Source: Burkholderiales bacterium (GTDB taxonomy: Bacteria > Pseudomonadota > Gammaproteobacteria > Burkholderiales > UBA11063). From it: a DNA stretch of 9,537 nucleotides. Positions 1 to 8,262 of this stretch are shown piece by piece (the stretch's first letter is position 1; the number at the start of each line of letters is the position of its first letter). The notes under the pieces are model-generated. The model searched no databases. It saw only the letters and a list, made by a program, of their open reading frames with translations, and was not told the DNA's origin. Both the position numbers and the translations under genes were made by a program. The DNA lies in contig JAPJMP010000216.1 in assembly GCA_026461645.1 (NCBI GenBank), positions 1 through 9,537 of the forward strand, read 5' to 3'.

Positions 1-3000
1 ATGTTTAACTTGTACGCGCGAAATAAAGATGAGTTTAGATTAGATATTATAAAAAATTATAAAACCAATGAGCAAACTGCAGTAACAAAATTATTAGATC
101 AAATCAATATATCAGAGATTGTAATTGAAAAAGCTGAAGTATTGGCGAAAAATTTATGTATTAATCTTCGAAATGATAAAGTAAAAAATTTAGATATACA
201 ACAATTTCTTAATGAGTATAAATTAAATACCAACGAGGGTGTTGCGCTAATGTGCTTAGCTGAGAGCTTGTTGCGTATTCCTGATATTAAAACGCAAAAT
301 GAATTAATTCGCGATAAAATTAATCAGGGAGATTGGTTAAAATATATTAAATCACAAAATTTATTTGTTACTTCAGCCAGTTGGGGGTTAGTTATATCAG
401 GTAAAATAGTTAAGTTATCCACAAGCAATGATTTAACTAATAGTTTACTTAATGTACTTAAGAAGTTTGGTGAACCGGTGATTCGTAAAGCAATTCAAAC
501 TGTTGTTAAGGCATTCGGAACTCAGTTTGTGATGGCTGAGACTATTGATGGAGCAATACAAGCTGCAGCGACTAAAGAAAAATTGGGTTATTTATTTTCA
601 TATGATATGCTGGGAGAATCTGCAGTCAATGAAAATGATGCTTTAGCTTATTTTAAAAGTTATAGCGAAGCTATTATTGCTGTGGGAAAAGCTGCGAATA
701 ATAAAGGGGTCATCGATGGTTCAGGAATATCTGTTAAATTAACTGCAATTCATTCACGTTATCAAAGAGAACAGTACCCGCTGGTAATTAACGAATTATA
801 TGTAAGACTTAAAGAGCTATTTTTATTAGCGAAACAATATAATATTGCGATTTTTATTGATGCCGAAGAATGTCGTCATCTTGACTTGTCGCTTGATTTA
901 TTAGAAATGTTATTATCCGATTCTGATTTAGCTGGATTTAAAGGTTTTGGCTTTGTAGTTCAATCTTATCAAAAACGAGCAACCTCTGTAATAAATTACC
1001 TAATTAAATTAGCACAAAGCAATCAAAATAGAATTTTAGTTAGATTAGTTAAAGGCTCATATTGGGACTCTGAAATTAAGCGTGCTCAATTAAATGGAGA
1101 TGCAGATTATCCAGTATTTACCCGTAAATTCTATACAGATTTATCTTATTTGGTTTGTGCTCAAGAGCTATTTAAAGCTAATGATATTATTTATCCGTTA
1201 TTTGCTACACATAATGCGCTTACGCTAGCAACAATTTATTATCTTGGACAAGACAAAAAATTTGAGTTTCAGTGTTTGTATGGTATGGGTGAGCGATTGT
1301 ATAATAATATTGTCGGTAAAGATAATTTAGATGTCAAATGTCGAATTTATGCTCCAGTTGGTTCATACAATACATTATTGGCATATTTGGTAAGAAGAAT
1401 GCTAGAAAATGGAGCAAATACATCATTTGTTAATCAAATTGTCGATAAAAATATTACAATTAATGATTTACTGCTTAATCCAATTACTTTAGCTAAAAAC
1501 ACATTGGGGCTATCCAATCCTTCAATTTGTAAACCTGGTGAGCTATATTTACCGCAGAGATTAAACTCTCAAGGACTTGACTTAAGCGATGAGGCACTTT
1601 TAATCAAATTGCAGACTGAACTATCCATTTTAGATAAAAAATTTTATATAGCTTATCCATTAATTAATAATGATAGTGCATACAACGATAAAGAAGTATT
1701 GTCAATTTATGAACCTGGTGACAATAGTGTAAAAGTAGGGCAGCTGTATATGGCAACAGCAACTGATGCTGAGAATGCAATTGCGATAGCAAAAGATGCC
1801 TTTGCTAAATGGTCAAATACAGATGTAACAATTAGATCTAAGTGTCTCAATATAGTTGCAGATAAATTTGAAGAAAACTATATTCAATTATTAAGTTTAT
1901 TAGTTCGTGAAGCGGGTAAAACTTTAGCTAATGCAATTAATGAGGTACGTGAAGCGGTAGATTTTTGTAGGTATTATGCCAGCAGAGCTGTTAATGACTT
2001 GCAACCGGGTAACTATAAAGCACTGGGGCCATTTGTATGCATTAGTCCATGGAATTTCCCCTTGGCAATTTTTGTTGGCGAAATTAGTAGTTGTTTAGTT
2101 GCGGGAAATACTGTAATTGCTAAACCTGCACTAAATACTAGTTTAATTGCACATTTTGTAATTAATTTGTTTTATGAGGCAGGATGTCCGCGTGATGTGT
2201 TGTTGTTTATTCCAGGAAGTGGCTCAAGTATTGGCGACTGTTTAACTAAAAGTAATAGCATTAGTGGCGTAATTTTTACTGGCTCAAATGAAGTAGCACA
2301 ATCAATTAATAAAAACTTAGCGAGTAAAGAATTTAATTCAGTGCTAATTGCTGAAACTGGTGGGCAAAATACTATGATAGTTGATTCATCGGCACTTCCT
2401 GAACAGGTTGTAGTCGATGTAATTGCCTCAAGTTTTGATAGTGCAGGACAAAGATGCTCGGCTTTGCGGGTATTATATTTACAGGCAGATATTGCGGATA
2501 AAATTATACGCATGTTAAGTTATGCAATGAAAGAACTAAGAGTTGGCAATCCTAAAAATTTAGCTACAGATGTTGGACCAGTTATTGATTTAAAGGCTAA
2601 AAAGGCCATAGAAGAGCATATTAAAAAAATGAAAAACAATGCTCGTTTATTTTTTCAATCATCGTTAACAATTGATTGTGATAATGGCTATTTTGTGGCT
2701 CCAACTTTAATTGAAATCGGGCATATTAGTGAAATAAAAAAAGAAATATTTGGCCCAGTACTGCACATTATTCGCTATGAAGCAAATAGGATTAAAGAGT
2801 TAATCAAAGAAATCAATTCAACCGGTTATGGTTTAACACAAGGTCTGCATAGTAGAATTGAAGATAGAATTGAATATTTGAGTCAAAAAATTAATGCCGG
2901 AAATTTTTATATTAATCGCAATATTATTGGAGCTACAGTTGGCGTTCAACCTTTTGGAGGAGAGGGACTGTCTGGGACTGGTCCTAAAGCTGGCGGCCCA

Positions 3001-3627
3001 TTGTATTTATATCGTTTAGTAACCGCTAAGTATGATCCATACGGTAAATATAGACTAAGAGAATATAATTTTGAAAAATTAACTAAATTCATGAGTAAGA
3101 TAGATGCAGTTATTGAAGATGTTGAACAAAGAGAGTTTTTGTTAAATTATGCAGATTATATTCGTGAACATTCGCCATTATTACGACAAATTGATTTAAG
3201 CGGTCCAACTGGTGAAAAAAATTATATGTTTTTTGCTAAACGTGGAATAGTAGGCTGTCTTGCCACAACAGTTAAAGAATACATTATGCAAATTATATGT
3301 GCTATTGCTTGCGGTAATGAGGTTGCTTTAATTAAAGATGAAACTACTGAATTATTAGAATCAATATTAGCGCAAAAATCCTTAATTAGCTATAATGAAT
3401 TTATGCAGCAACCATTAAATGTAGTAACTGTGTCCAATAATTATAAACTAACTAAAAAGTTTAATATGGAATTATCCTGCAGAAATGGTCCTATTGTAAC
3501 AAAAGTATATGAGGATGATGACGGCTATTATAATTTGTATTTGTTGGTTAATGAAAGATGTGTTTGCATCAACACAACCTCTTCTGGTGGTAATATTCAT
3601 TTAATGACTATTAAAGATATTGTTTAA
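1..3627 (+). CDS. putA: Bifunctional proline dehydrogenase / L-glutamate-gamma-semialdehyde dehydrogenase PutA
   Basis: PutA oxidises proline to P5C at an FAD-dependent PRODH barrel (electrons to quinone at the membrane), then oxidises the semialdehyde to glutamate with NAD+. The 1208 residues show, in order: a helical N-terminal region; PRODH motifs at about 238-478 (SVKLTA with K246, FIDAEE with D287, RLVKGSYWDSEIKRAQ at 348-363, FATHNA 401-406, CLYGMGE 425-431, and the substrate-carboxylate pair R465/R466 in LVRRMLENGAN); and the P5C dehydrogenase at about 560-1010 (SPWNFPL 682-688, FTGSNEVA 759-766, catalytic E785 in ETGGQN, catalytic C819 in AGQRCS, EIFGPV 915-920). A degenerate ALDH-like domain follows and ends in the conserved C-terminal motif (NTTSSGGN..LMTI, about 1191-1204). 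The roughly 50-residue ribbon-helix-helix repressor domain of E. coli PutA (1320 aa) is absent, so this looks like a type B, non-autoregulating PutA. The start sits on base 1, so its promoter, ribosome site and any extension lie outside the window. Function is very secure; the exact start is less so. Confidence 0.96.
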   Translation: MFNLYARNKDEFRLDIIKNYKTNEQTAVTKLLDQINISEIVIEKAEVLAKNLCINLRNDKVKNLDIQQFLNEYKLNTNEGVALMCLAESLLRIPDIKTQNELIRDKINQGDWLKYIKSQNLFVTSASWGLVISGKIVKLSTSNDLTNSLLNVLKKFGEPVIRKAIQTVVKAFGTQFVMAETIDGAIQAAATKEKLGYLFSYDMLGESAVNENDALAYFKSYSEAIIAVGKAANNKGVIDGSGISVKLTAIHSRYQREQYPLVINELYVRLKELFLLAKQYNIAIFIDAEECRHLDLSLDLLEMLLSDSDLAGFKGFGFVVQSYQKRATSVINYLIKLAQSNQNRILVRLVKGSYWDSEIKRAQLNGDADYPVFTRKFYTDLSYLVCAQELFKANDIIYPLFATHNALTLATIYYLGQDKKFEFQCLYGMGERLYNNIVGKDNLDVKCRIYAPVGSYNTLLAYLVRRMLENGANTSFVNQIVDKNITINDLLLNPITLAKNTLGLSNPSICKPGELYLPQRLNSQGLDLSDEALLIKLQTELSILDKKFYIAYPLINNDSAYNDKEVLSIYEPGDNSVKVGQLYMATATDAENAIAIAKDAFAKWSNTDVTIRSKCLNIVADKFEENYIQLLSLLVREAGKTLANAINEVREAVDFCRYYASRAVNDLQPGNYKALGPFVCISPWNFPLAIFVGEISSCLVAGNTVIAKPALNTSLIAHFVINLFYEAGCPRDVLLFIPGSGSSIGDCLTKSNSISGVIFTGSNEVAQSINKNLASKEFNSVLIAETGGQNTMIVDSSALPEQVVVDVIASSFDSAGQRCSALRVLYLQADIADKIIRMLSYAMKELRVGNPKNLATDVGPVIDLKAKKAIEEHIKKMKNNARLFFQSSLTIDCDNGYFVAPTLIEIGHISEIKKEIFGPVLHIIRYEANRIKELIKEINSTGYGLTQGLHSRIEDRIEYLSQKINAGNFYINRNIIGATVGVQPFGGEGLSGTGPKAGGPLYLYRLVTAKYDPYGKYRLREYNFEKLTKFMSKIDAVIEDVEQREFLLNYADYIREHSPLLRQIDLSGPTGEKNYMFFAKRGIVGCLATTVKEYIMQIICAIACGNEVALIKDETTELLESILAQKSLISYNEFMQQPLNVVTVSNNYKLTKKFNMELSCRNGPIVTKVYEDDDGYYNLYLLVNERCVCINTTSSGGNIHLMTIKDIV

Positions 3628-3632
3628 AACAA

Positions 3633-6600
3633 ATGGAGCAACAATCTAATATACTGGATAAGGTAAATATAACTTACCCTGAAAATTTACCAGTAAGTTT
3701 AGTTGTTGCGACCATAAAAGATTTAATTACTAATAATCAAGTTATTATTCTCTCGGGAGAAACTGGCTCCGGTAAAACCACCCAGTTACCTAAAGTCTTG
3801 CTTGAAATGGGAATGGCCAGTAAAGGTATTATTGGTCACACACAACCACGCAAAATTGCTGCAAAAGTTGTTGCACATCGTATTGCCAATGAATTAAATA
3901 ATCATGATATTGTAGGTTACAAAGTTAGATTTGTGGATAAAATCAAAACTACAACAAAGCTTAAAATAATGACCGATGGTATTTTATTGCAAGAAATTCA
4001 AACTGATAAATTATTAAGTAAATATAGTGCAATTATTATTGATGAAGCACATGAACGTAGCTTAAATATTGACTTCTTACTTGGGCATATAAAAAAAATA
4101 CTGATTCAGCGCCCACAATTAAAAGTAATTATCACTTCAGCAACTATGCACAATAATAAAATTGCCCATTTTTTTAATCAAGCGCCAATCTTTGAAGTAA
4201 TGGGCAAGAGTTATCCGGTTGATATTGTGTATCAACCGTTAGCCCAGTCATTAGCTGATAACGAAGGCATAAATCAAACTATTGTAAAAGCAATCTTAAC
4301 TTGTTTAGATATTGAATTAGGCAACGTATTGGTTTTTCTGGCTGGCGAACGCGAAATTAAAGAGTGTATAAAATATCTCCGCAAAACTAGCTTACGCAAT
4401 TATCAAATTTTACCTTTTTATTCACGGCAAAGTGAAGCTGATCAAGCGCTAATTTTTAATAACTCTAGTACTATTAAAATTATAGTTGCAACTAATGTGG
4501 CAGAAACTTCGTTAACGATACCTGGAATTCGCTATGTAGTTGATAGCGGAGAGGTAAAGATTAAACGCTATAATTTTAGAACTAAAGTAGAGCAATTACA
4601 AATTGAAAATATTTCACAAGCAAGTGCGAAGCAACGCTCGGGTCGAGCTGGAAGAGTTAGTCATGGAATGTGTGTTCGCTTATATAGTGAACAAGAATAT
4701 AACGCCTTTTCTGAATATACTGATCCGGAAATAATTCGCAGTAATATCGCTAATGTCATTTTAAAAATTATTGCATTTAAACTTGGCGATCCCTATACCT
4801 TCCCCTTTATTGAAAGGCCCAATGAAAAATCATTTAATACGGCTTATCGAACATTATTTCAATTAAACGCAATTGATGAAAATAGTAAATTAACTAATAT
4901 TGGTTATTTTATGATTAAAATTCCACTAGATTGTTATTTGACTAGAATGCTCTATGCCGGTTATAAATTAGGTTGTATAAAAGAACTGTTAGTAATAATT
5001 AGTTTTTTATCCGTCACTGATCCACGTGAATATCCAAATGAATATCAACAACTAGCGCAAGATCGGCATAGAATATGGAGTGATAAAAAATCTGACTTTA
5101 GTATGATTTTAAACTTATGGAACTGGTATCAGCAACAATTATTCCAAAGTAAAAGCAAGGCTAAGTTACAACAAATTTTACAGCAAAATTTTTTGGCGGT
5201 AAATAGATTAAAAAATTGGTTAGAGTTATATCAGCAAATCAAAGAAATTTTACATAATAATAAAATTCAAGAAAATAATAATGATGCTAATTATGATTGC
5301 ATTCATCAAGCAGTTTTAGCGGGATTATTAACTAATATAGGAAAAAAAGATTTAGTAGAGAATTACTACTTGGGGACTAATGATAAAAAATTTTATATTC
5401 ACCCATCTAGTGGAATTGATAAAGCAAAGTGGATAGTATCAAGTCAATTGGTGTTAACTACCAAGCTATATGCAAGAATTAATGCAGCTATTGAACCACA
5501 GTGGTTAGTCGCACTAACGAAGCATTTAGTAAAATATAATTATAGCAATGAACATTGGAGTAAAAAGCGCGGAGAAGTCATAGCTACTCAAAATGCAATC
5601 TTTTACGGTCTAGTTATTGAGAGTAAAAGTGTTTCATATATGAATATTGATTTAAATAATGCGCATGAAATCTTTATTAAACAAGGATTGGTTCCCTTTG
5701 AAGTAACAAAGCAATATTTGTGGATGCAACATAATCAAACAATAATTAATAAATTAGAGCAACTTGAGGATAAACTACGCTTATCATTTTTCATGATAGA
5801 AGATGTTTTATATAATTTTTATAGCAAAAATATCCCTACAACTATCGCTGATATTAGAACTTTTGATATATGGTTAAATCAAGAAAATAATGATAAAAAA
5901 ATCATGTTAAATGAAGCACAATTGATTGAAGAATTAACCAACAATTTACCACAGTTACAACAATTTCCTGAAACACTTAATTTAAATGGCGTTGAAATTA
6001 AATTAAAATATATTTTTAATCCAGAGGTGGTAAATGACGGTGTTACTGCAATTATTAATCTAGTTGATTTAAATTTAGTCGCAAGTAAACATTTTTCTTG
6101 GTTAGTTGCCGGTTTAATTCGGGAAAAGATTTTATTTTTAATTAAAAGCTTAGCTAAAAATATACGCATTAATTTAAATCCAGTTAATGAATTTGTTACA
6201 GAGTTCTTAATATACGCTGATAACAATATCGATAATGATTTACATACTGTGTTTGTTGAATTTTTATATCACACAAAAAAGATAAAATTAGATAGTGCCG
6301 ATTTAAAAACAATTATATATCCCTGTCATTTGTGTTTTCACTATGAAATTTGGGATCATAATCAATTAATAGCAAGTGGTGATGATCTTAATTTACTTAA
6401 AAGTAAATTAGCGCCGCAATTATCAAATATAATTACAACAGTAGCTAATCAGTACGAAATTACTAATATTAAATCATGGATAAACGAATTATCATTAATA
6501 TTAAATAGTGTTGAATTAAAACGCGGCTCTACATTAGTTACCGGATTTTATGCCTTAACGCTCAAGGATAAACAAATTAACTTAGAAATAGCAGAGGATT

Positions 6601-7328
6601 TAGATAAAGCTCGAAGCTCATCGCAAAAAGGATTTTTTGCCTTATTAAAATTACAATTAGAAAGCCAAATAAAGCATTTAACAAGTAAGCAGTTTATTAA
6701 CTTTAAGCCATCAGCATTATTTTTTAATGATGTGTATATTAAGGAGCAGTTATTAACTGATAGTATCAATCAAATTCTGCGTATGAATATTGATTTAAAT
6801 GTTTTTCCTCACAATATTGCCGAATTTAATACAATGGTTGAAAATTGCATACATGGCATAACTGAGGCGACAAGAAGTTTTGCTAACGTTTTATTTAAAA
6901 CTGCACAAAATTATAATAAAGTTAAATTAAAAATTATTAATCATTATTTACAAGATGAAATAATACTCCAGTTAGATGATTTAATTTATCCGAATTTTCT
7001 GCAAACAGTTAAATTTACATATTTTGAGCATTACCCGAGATATTTGGAGGCGATTTTAGTACGCATTGACAAATTTGAAAATAATAAAGAAAGGGATATT
7101 TTATTAGCACAGCAAGTAAACCAAATTTATGAAGCATGGTATAATTATGTTGATTATTTAGAGCTAAATAATTCGAAGATTGCACTTGAAATTTATAATT
7201 TTAAATTTAAAATTGAAGAGTTTCGCGTGTCACTTTTTGCGGAAACCTTAAAAACTCCATTTCCCGTTTCATTTAAAAGATTATGGCGAGAGTTGGAACT
7301 ATTTCCTGGGTTTTCCAATTTAAAATGA
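3633..7328 (+). CDS. hrpA: ATP-dependent DEAH-box RNA helicase HrpA
   Basis: Cytoplasmic DEAH/RHA superfamily 2 helicase; E. coli HrpA is linked to mRNA handling and to rescue of stalled or collided ribosomes. The 1231 residues carry Walker A GETGSGKT (42-49), motif Ia TQPRKIAA (70-77), DEAH (137-140), SAT (169-171), motif IV VFLAGERE (234-241), motif V ATNVAETSLTIPGIRYVVDSG-type region (286-306) and motif VI QRSGRAGR (334-341). An HA2-type helical domain (about 400-530) follows, then an HPSSG segment (590-594) in the OB-fold region, the HWSKKRGEVIATQ region (641-653), and a long DUF3418-like tail ending in the family signature EEFRVSLFAETLKTPFPVS. It is slightly shorter than E. coli HrpA (1300 aa), mainly because the N-terminus begins only about 40 residues before Walker A. 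The start is forced: an in-frame stop lies at 3612-3614 and no other ATG precedes Walker A. It begins 5 bases after putA with no Shine-Dalgarno, so coupled translation is likely. Confidence 0.96.
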   Translation: MEQQSNILDKVNITYPENLPVSLVVATIKDLITNNQVIILSGETGSGKTTQLPKVLLEMGMASKGIIGHTQPRKIAAKVVAHRIANELNNHDIVGYKVRFVDKIKTTTKLKIMTDGILLQEIQTDKLLSKYSAIIIDEAHERSLNIDFLLGHIKKILIQRPQLKVIITSATMHNNKIAHFFNQAPIFEVMGKSYPVDIVYQPLAQSLADNEGINQTIVKAILTCLDIELGNVLVFLAGEREIKECIKYLRKTSLRNYQILPFYSRQSEADQALIFNNSSTIKIIVATNVAETSLTIPGIRYVVDSGEVKIKRYNFRTKVEQLQIENISQASAKQRSGRAGRVSHGMCVRLYSEQEYNAFSEYTDPEIIRSNIANVILKIIAFKLGDPYTFPFIERPNEKSFNTAYRTLFQLNAIDENSKLTNIGYFMIKIPLDCYLTRMLYAGYKLGCIKELLVIISFLSVTDPREYPNEYQQLAQDRHRIWSDKKSDFSMILNLWNWYQQQLFQSKSKAKLQQILQQNFLAVNRLKNWLELYQQIKEILHNNKIQENNNDANYDCIHQAVLAGLLTNIGKKDLVENYYLGTNDKKFYIHPSSGIDKAKWIVSSQLVLTTKLYARINAAIEPQWLVALTKHLVKYNYSNEHWSKKRGEVIATQNAIFYGLVIESKSVSYMNIDLNNAHEIFIKQGLVPFEVTKQYLWMQHNQTIINKLEQLEDKLRLSFFMIEDVLYNFYSKNIPTTIADIRTFDIWLNQENNDKKIMLNEAQLIEELTNNLPQLQQFPETLNLNGVEIKLKYIFNPEVVNDGVTAIINLVDLNLVASKHFSWLVAGLIREKILFLIKSLAKNIRINLNPVNEFVTEFLIYADNNIDNDLHTVFVEFLYHTKKIKLDSADLKTIIYPCHLCFHYEIWDHNQLIASGDDLNLLKSKLAPQLSNIITTVANQYEITNIKSWINELSLILNSVELKRGSTLVTGFYALTLKDKQINLEIAEDLDKARSSSQKGFFALLKLQLESQIKHLTSKQFINFKPSALFFNDVYIKEQLLTDSINQILRMNIDLNVFPHNIAEFNTMVENCIHGITEATRSFANVLFKTAQNYNKVKLKIINHYLQDEIILQLDDLIYPNFLQTVKFTYFEHYPRYLEAILVRIDKFENNKERDILLAQQVNQIYEAWYNYVDYLELNNSKIALEIYNFKFKIEEFRVSLFAETLKTPFPVSFKRLWRELELFPGFSNLK

Positions 7329-7339
7329 GTATGAAATGA
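7325..7339 (+). promoter_or_regulatory. hrpA-nadA junction with possible coupling mini-ORF
   Basis: The hrpA stop (TGA 7326-7328) overlaps an ATG at 7325 as ATGA. Reading from that ATG gives a four-codon frame (MSMK) whose TGA (7337-7339) again overlaps the nadA ATG (7336-7338) as ATGA. No good Shine-Dalgarno is present; only a short GAG at 7327-7329 lies upstream. The arrangement could let ribosomes step from hrpA to nadA by two successive stop/start overlaps. The overlaps are seen directly; their use is inference and could be chance. Confidence 0.3.
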
Positions 7340-8241
7340 CAAAAGTATTAACACTGGCCCATTACTATACTACGCCTGAAGTGCAACAATTAGCAGATCA
7401 TGTTGGTGATAGTTTAGACTTGGCTTTATATGCAAAAGAATCAAAAGCTGATATTATTGTATTAGCTGGAGTTAGGTTTATGGCTGAAACTGCCAAAATG
7501 ATTAACCCTAAAGCTACTGTAATTTTACCAGATATGGGATCAACTTGCTCATTAGTAACAATGACTGATATTAATAAGCTAATTCAATGGCGTAATTCAT
7601 ATCCTGATTATGTTCATGTTGCCTATATAAATTCATCGGCTGAGCATAAAGCAGTTGCTGACTGGACTGTTACCTCTAGAAATGTAGTGGACATTATTAA
7701 ATACTTGCATCAGCAAGGGAAAAAAGTCATTTATTCGCCAGATAGAAATATGGGTGCTTATTTAAATTATCAATTTGATTTTAATATGCCATTATGGTCT
7801 GCGGTATGTGAGGTACATGATCAATTTAATGAAAAGGAATTAGATAATTTATTTTTACAAATTAAAACCGCCAAATTTTTAATTGCTCATCCAGAAAGTC
7901 CGTTGCCAGTATTGAAAAGGGCTAATTATATTGGCTCTACATTTGGCTTATTAAACTGGGTGAGGCAATATTCCGGAGATGTTAATGCGACAATTTTAGT
8001 GGCAACTGAAGAAGGAATATTATACAATATGCGCCAAGCGCGACCAGAATTAAATATTATGCAAGCACCAATTTATACTGGTTGTAAATGTAACTCATGT
8101 CCGTATATGAAGCTAAATACAGTTACTGCGGTTAAGTTGGCACAACAGCAAAAAGGCGGAGTTGAAATCAATTATTTAACTGAGGAAATAATTGAAAAAG
8201 CATACCTTCCAATTAAGCGGATGTTAAATTTTAAAATTTAA
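7336..8241 (+). CDS. nadA: Quinolinate synthase NadA (4Fe-4S)
   Basis: NadA condenses iminoaspartate with dihydroxyacetone phosphate to form quinolinate, the second step of de novo NAD synthesis; the enzyme is cytoplasmic and oxygen-sensitive. The 301 residues show the family marks: AHYY (8-11), GDS (24-26), GVRFMAETAK (45-54), the first cluster cysteine C71 in GSTCSL, SPDRNMG (134-140), C158 as the second ligand, HPESP (185-189), GSTFG (200-204) and a C-terminal CxCxxC at 250-255 preceding PYMKLNT. By family alignment C255 is the likely third cluster ligand. The length fits the short NadA form (about 300 aa) rather than the 347 aa of E. coli; the extra N-terminal stretch is missing but the three internal domains appear complete. 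The start is fixed by an in-frame TAA at 7321-7323 with no other ATG between. It lies 7 bases after hrpA. No nadB or nadC is present in the window, so the iminoaspartate source must be encoded elsewhere. Confidence 0.96.
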   Translation: MTKVLTLAHYYTTPEVQQLADHVGDSLDLALYAKESKADIIVLAGVRFMAETAKMINPKATVILPDMGSTCSLVTMTDINKLIQWRNSYPDYVHVAYINSSAEHKAVADWTVTSRNVVDIIKYLHQQGKKVIYSPDRNMGAYLNYQFDFNMPLWSAVCEVHDQFNEKELDNLFLQIKTAKFLIAHPESPLPVLKRANYIGSTFGLLNWVRQYSGDVNATILVATEEGILYNMRQARPELNIMQAPIYTGCKCNSCPYMKLNTVTAVKLAQQQKGGVEINYLTEEIIEKAYLPIKRMLNFKI

Positions 8242-8251
8242 TATTGCAATA

Positions 8252-8257
8252 AAGGAG
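8252..8257 (+). promoter_or_regulatory. Strong Shine-Dalgarno for ppk2
   Basis: AAGGAG lies 5 bases before the ATG at 8263, within the 21-base gap after nadA. It is the best ribosome site inside the operon and suggests ppk2 is translated independently of nadA. Confidence 0.8.
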
Positions 8258-8262
8258 CTAAA

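Noticed and set aside
2172..2513. 113-codon open frame on the - strand inside putA
   Set aside because: It lies wholly opposite the P5C dehydrogenase catalytic region, matches no family I recognise, and is the expected shadow of a conserved coding frame.
5879..6226. 115-codon open frame on the - strand inside hrpA
   Set aside because: Antisense to the DUF3418 part of hrpA, no convincing ribosome site or family; a shadow frame.
6548..6769. 73-codon open frame on the - strand inside hrpA
   Set aside because: Short, antisense to hrpA, unremarkable composition; a shadow frame.
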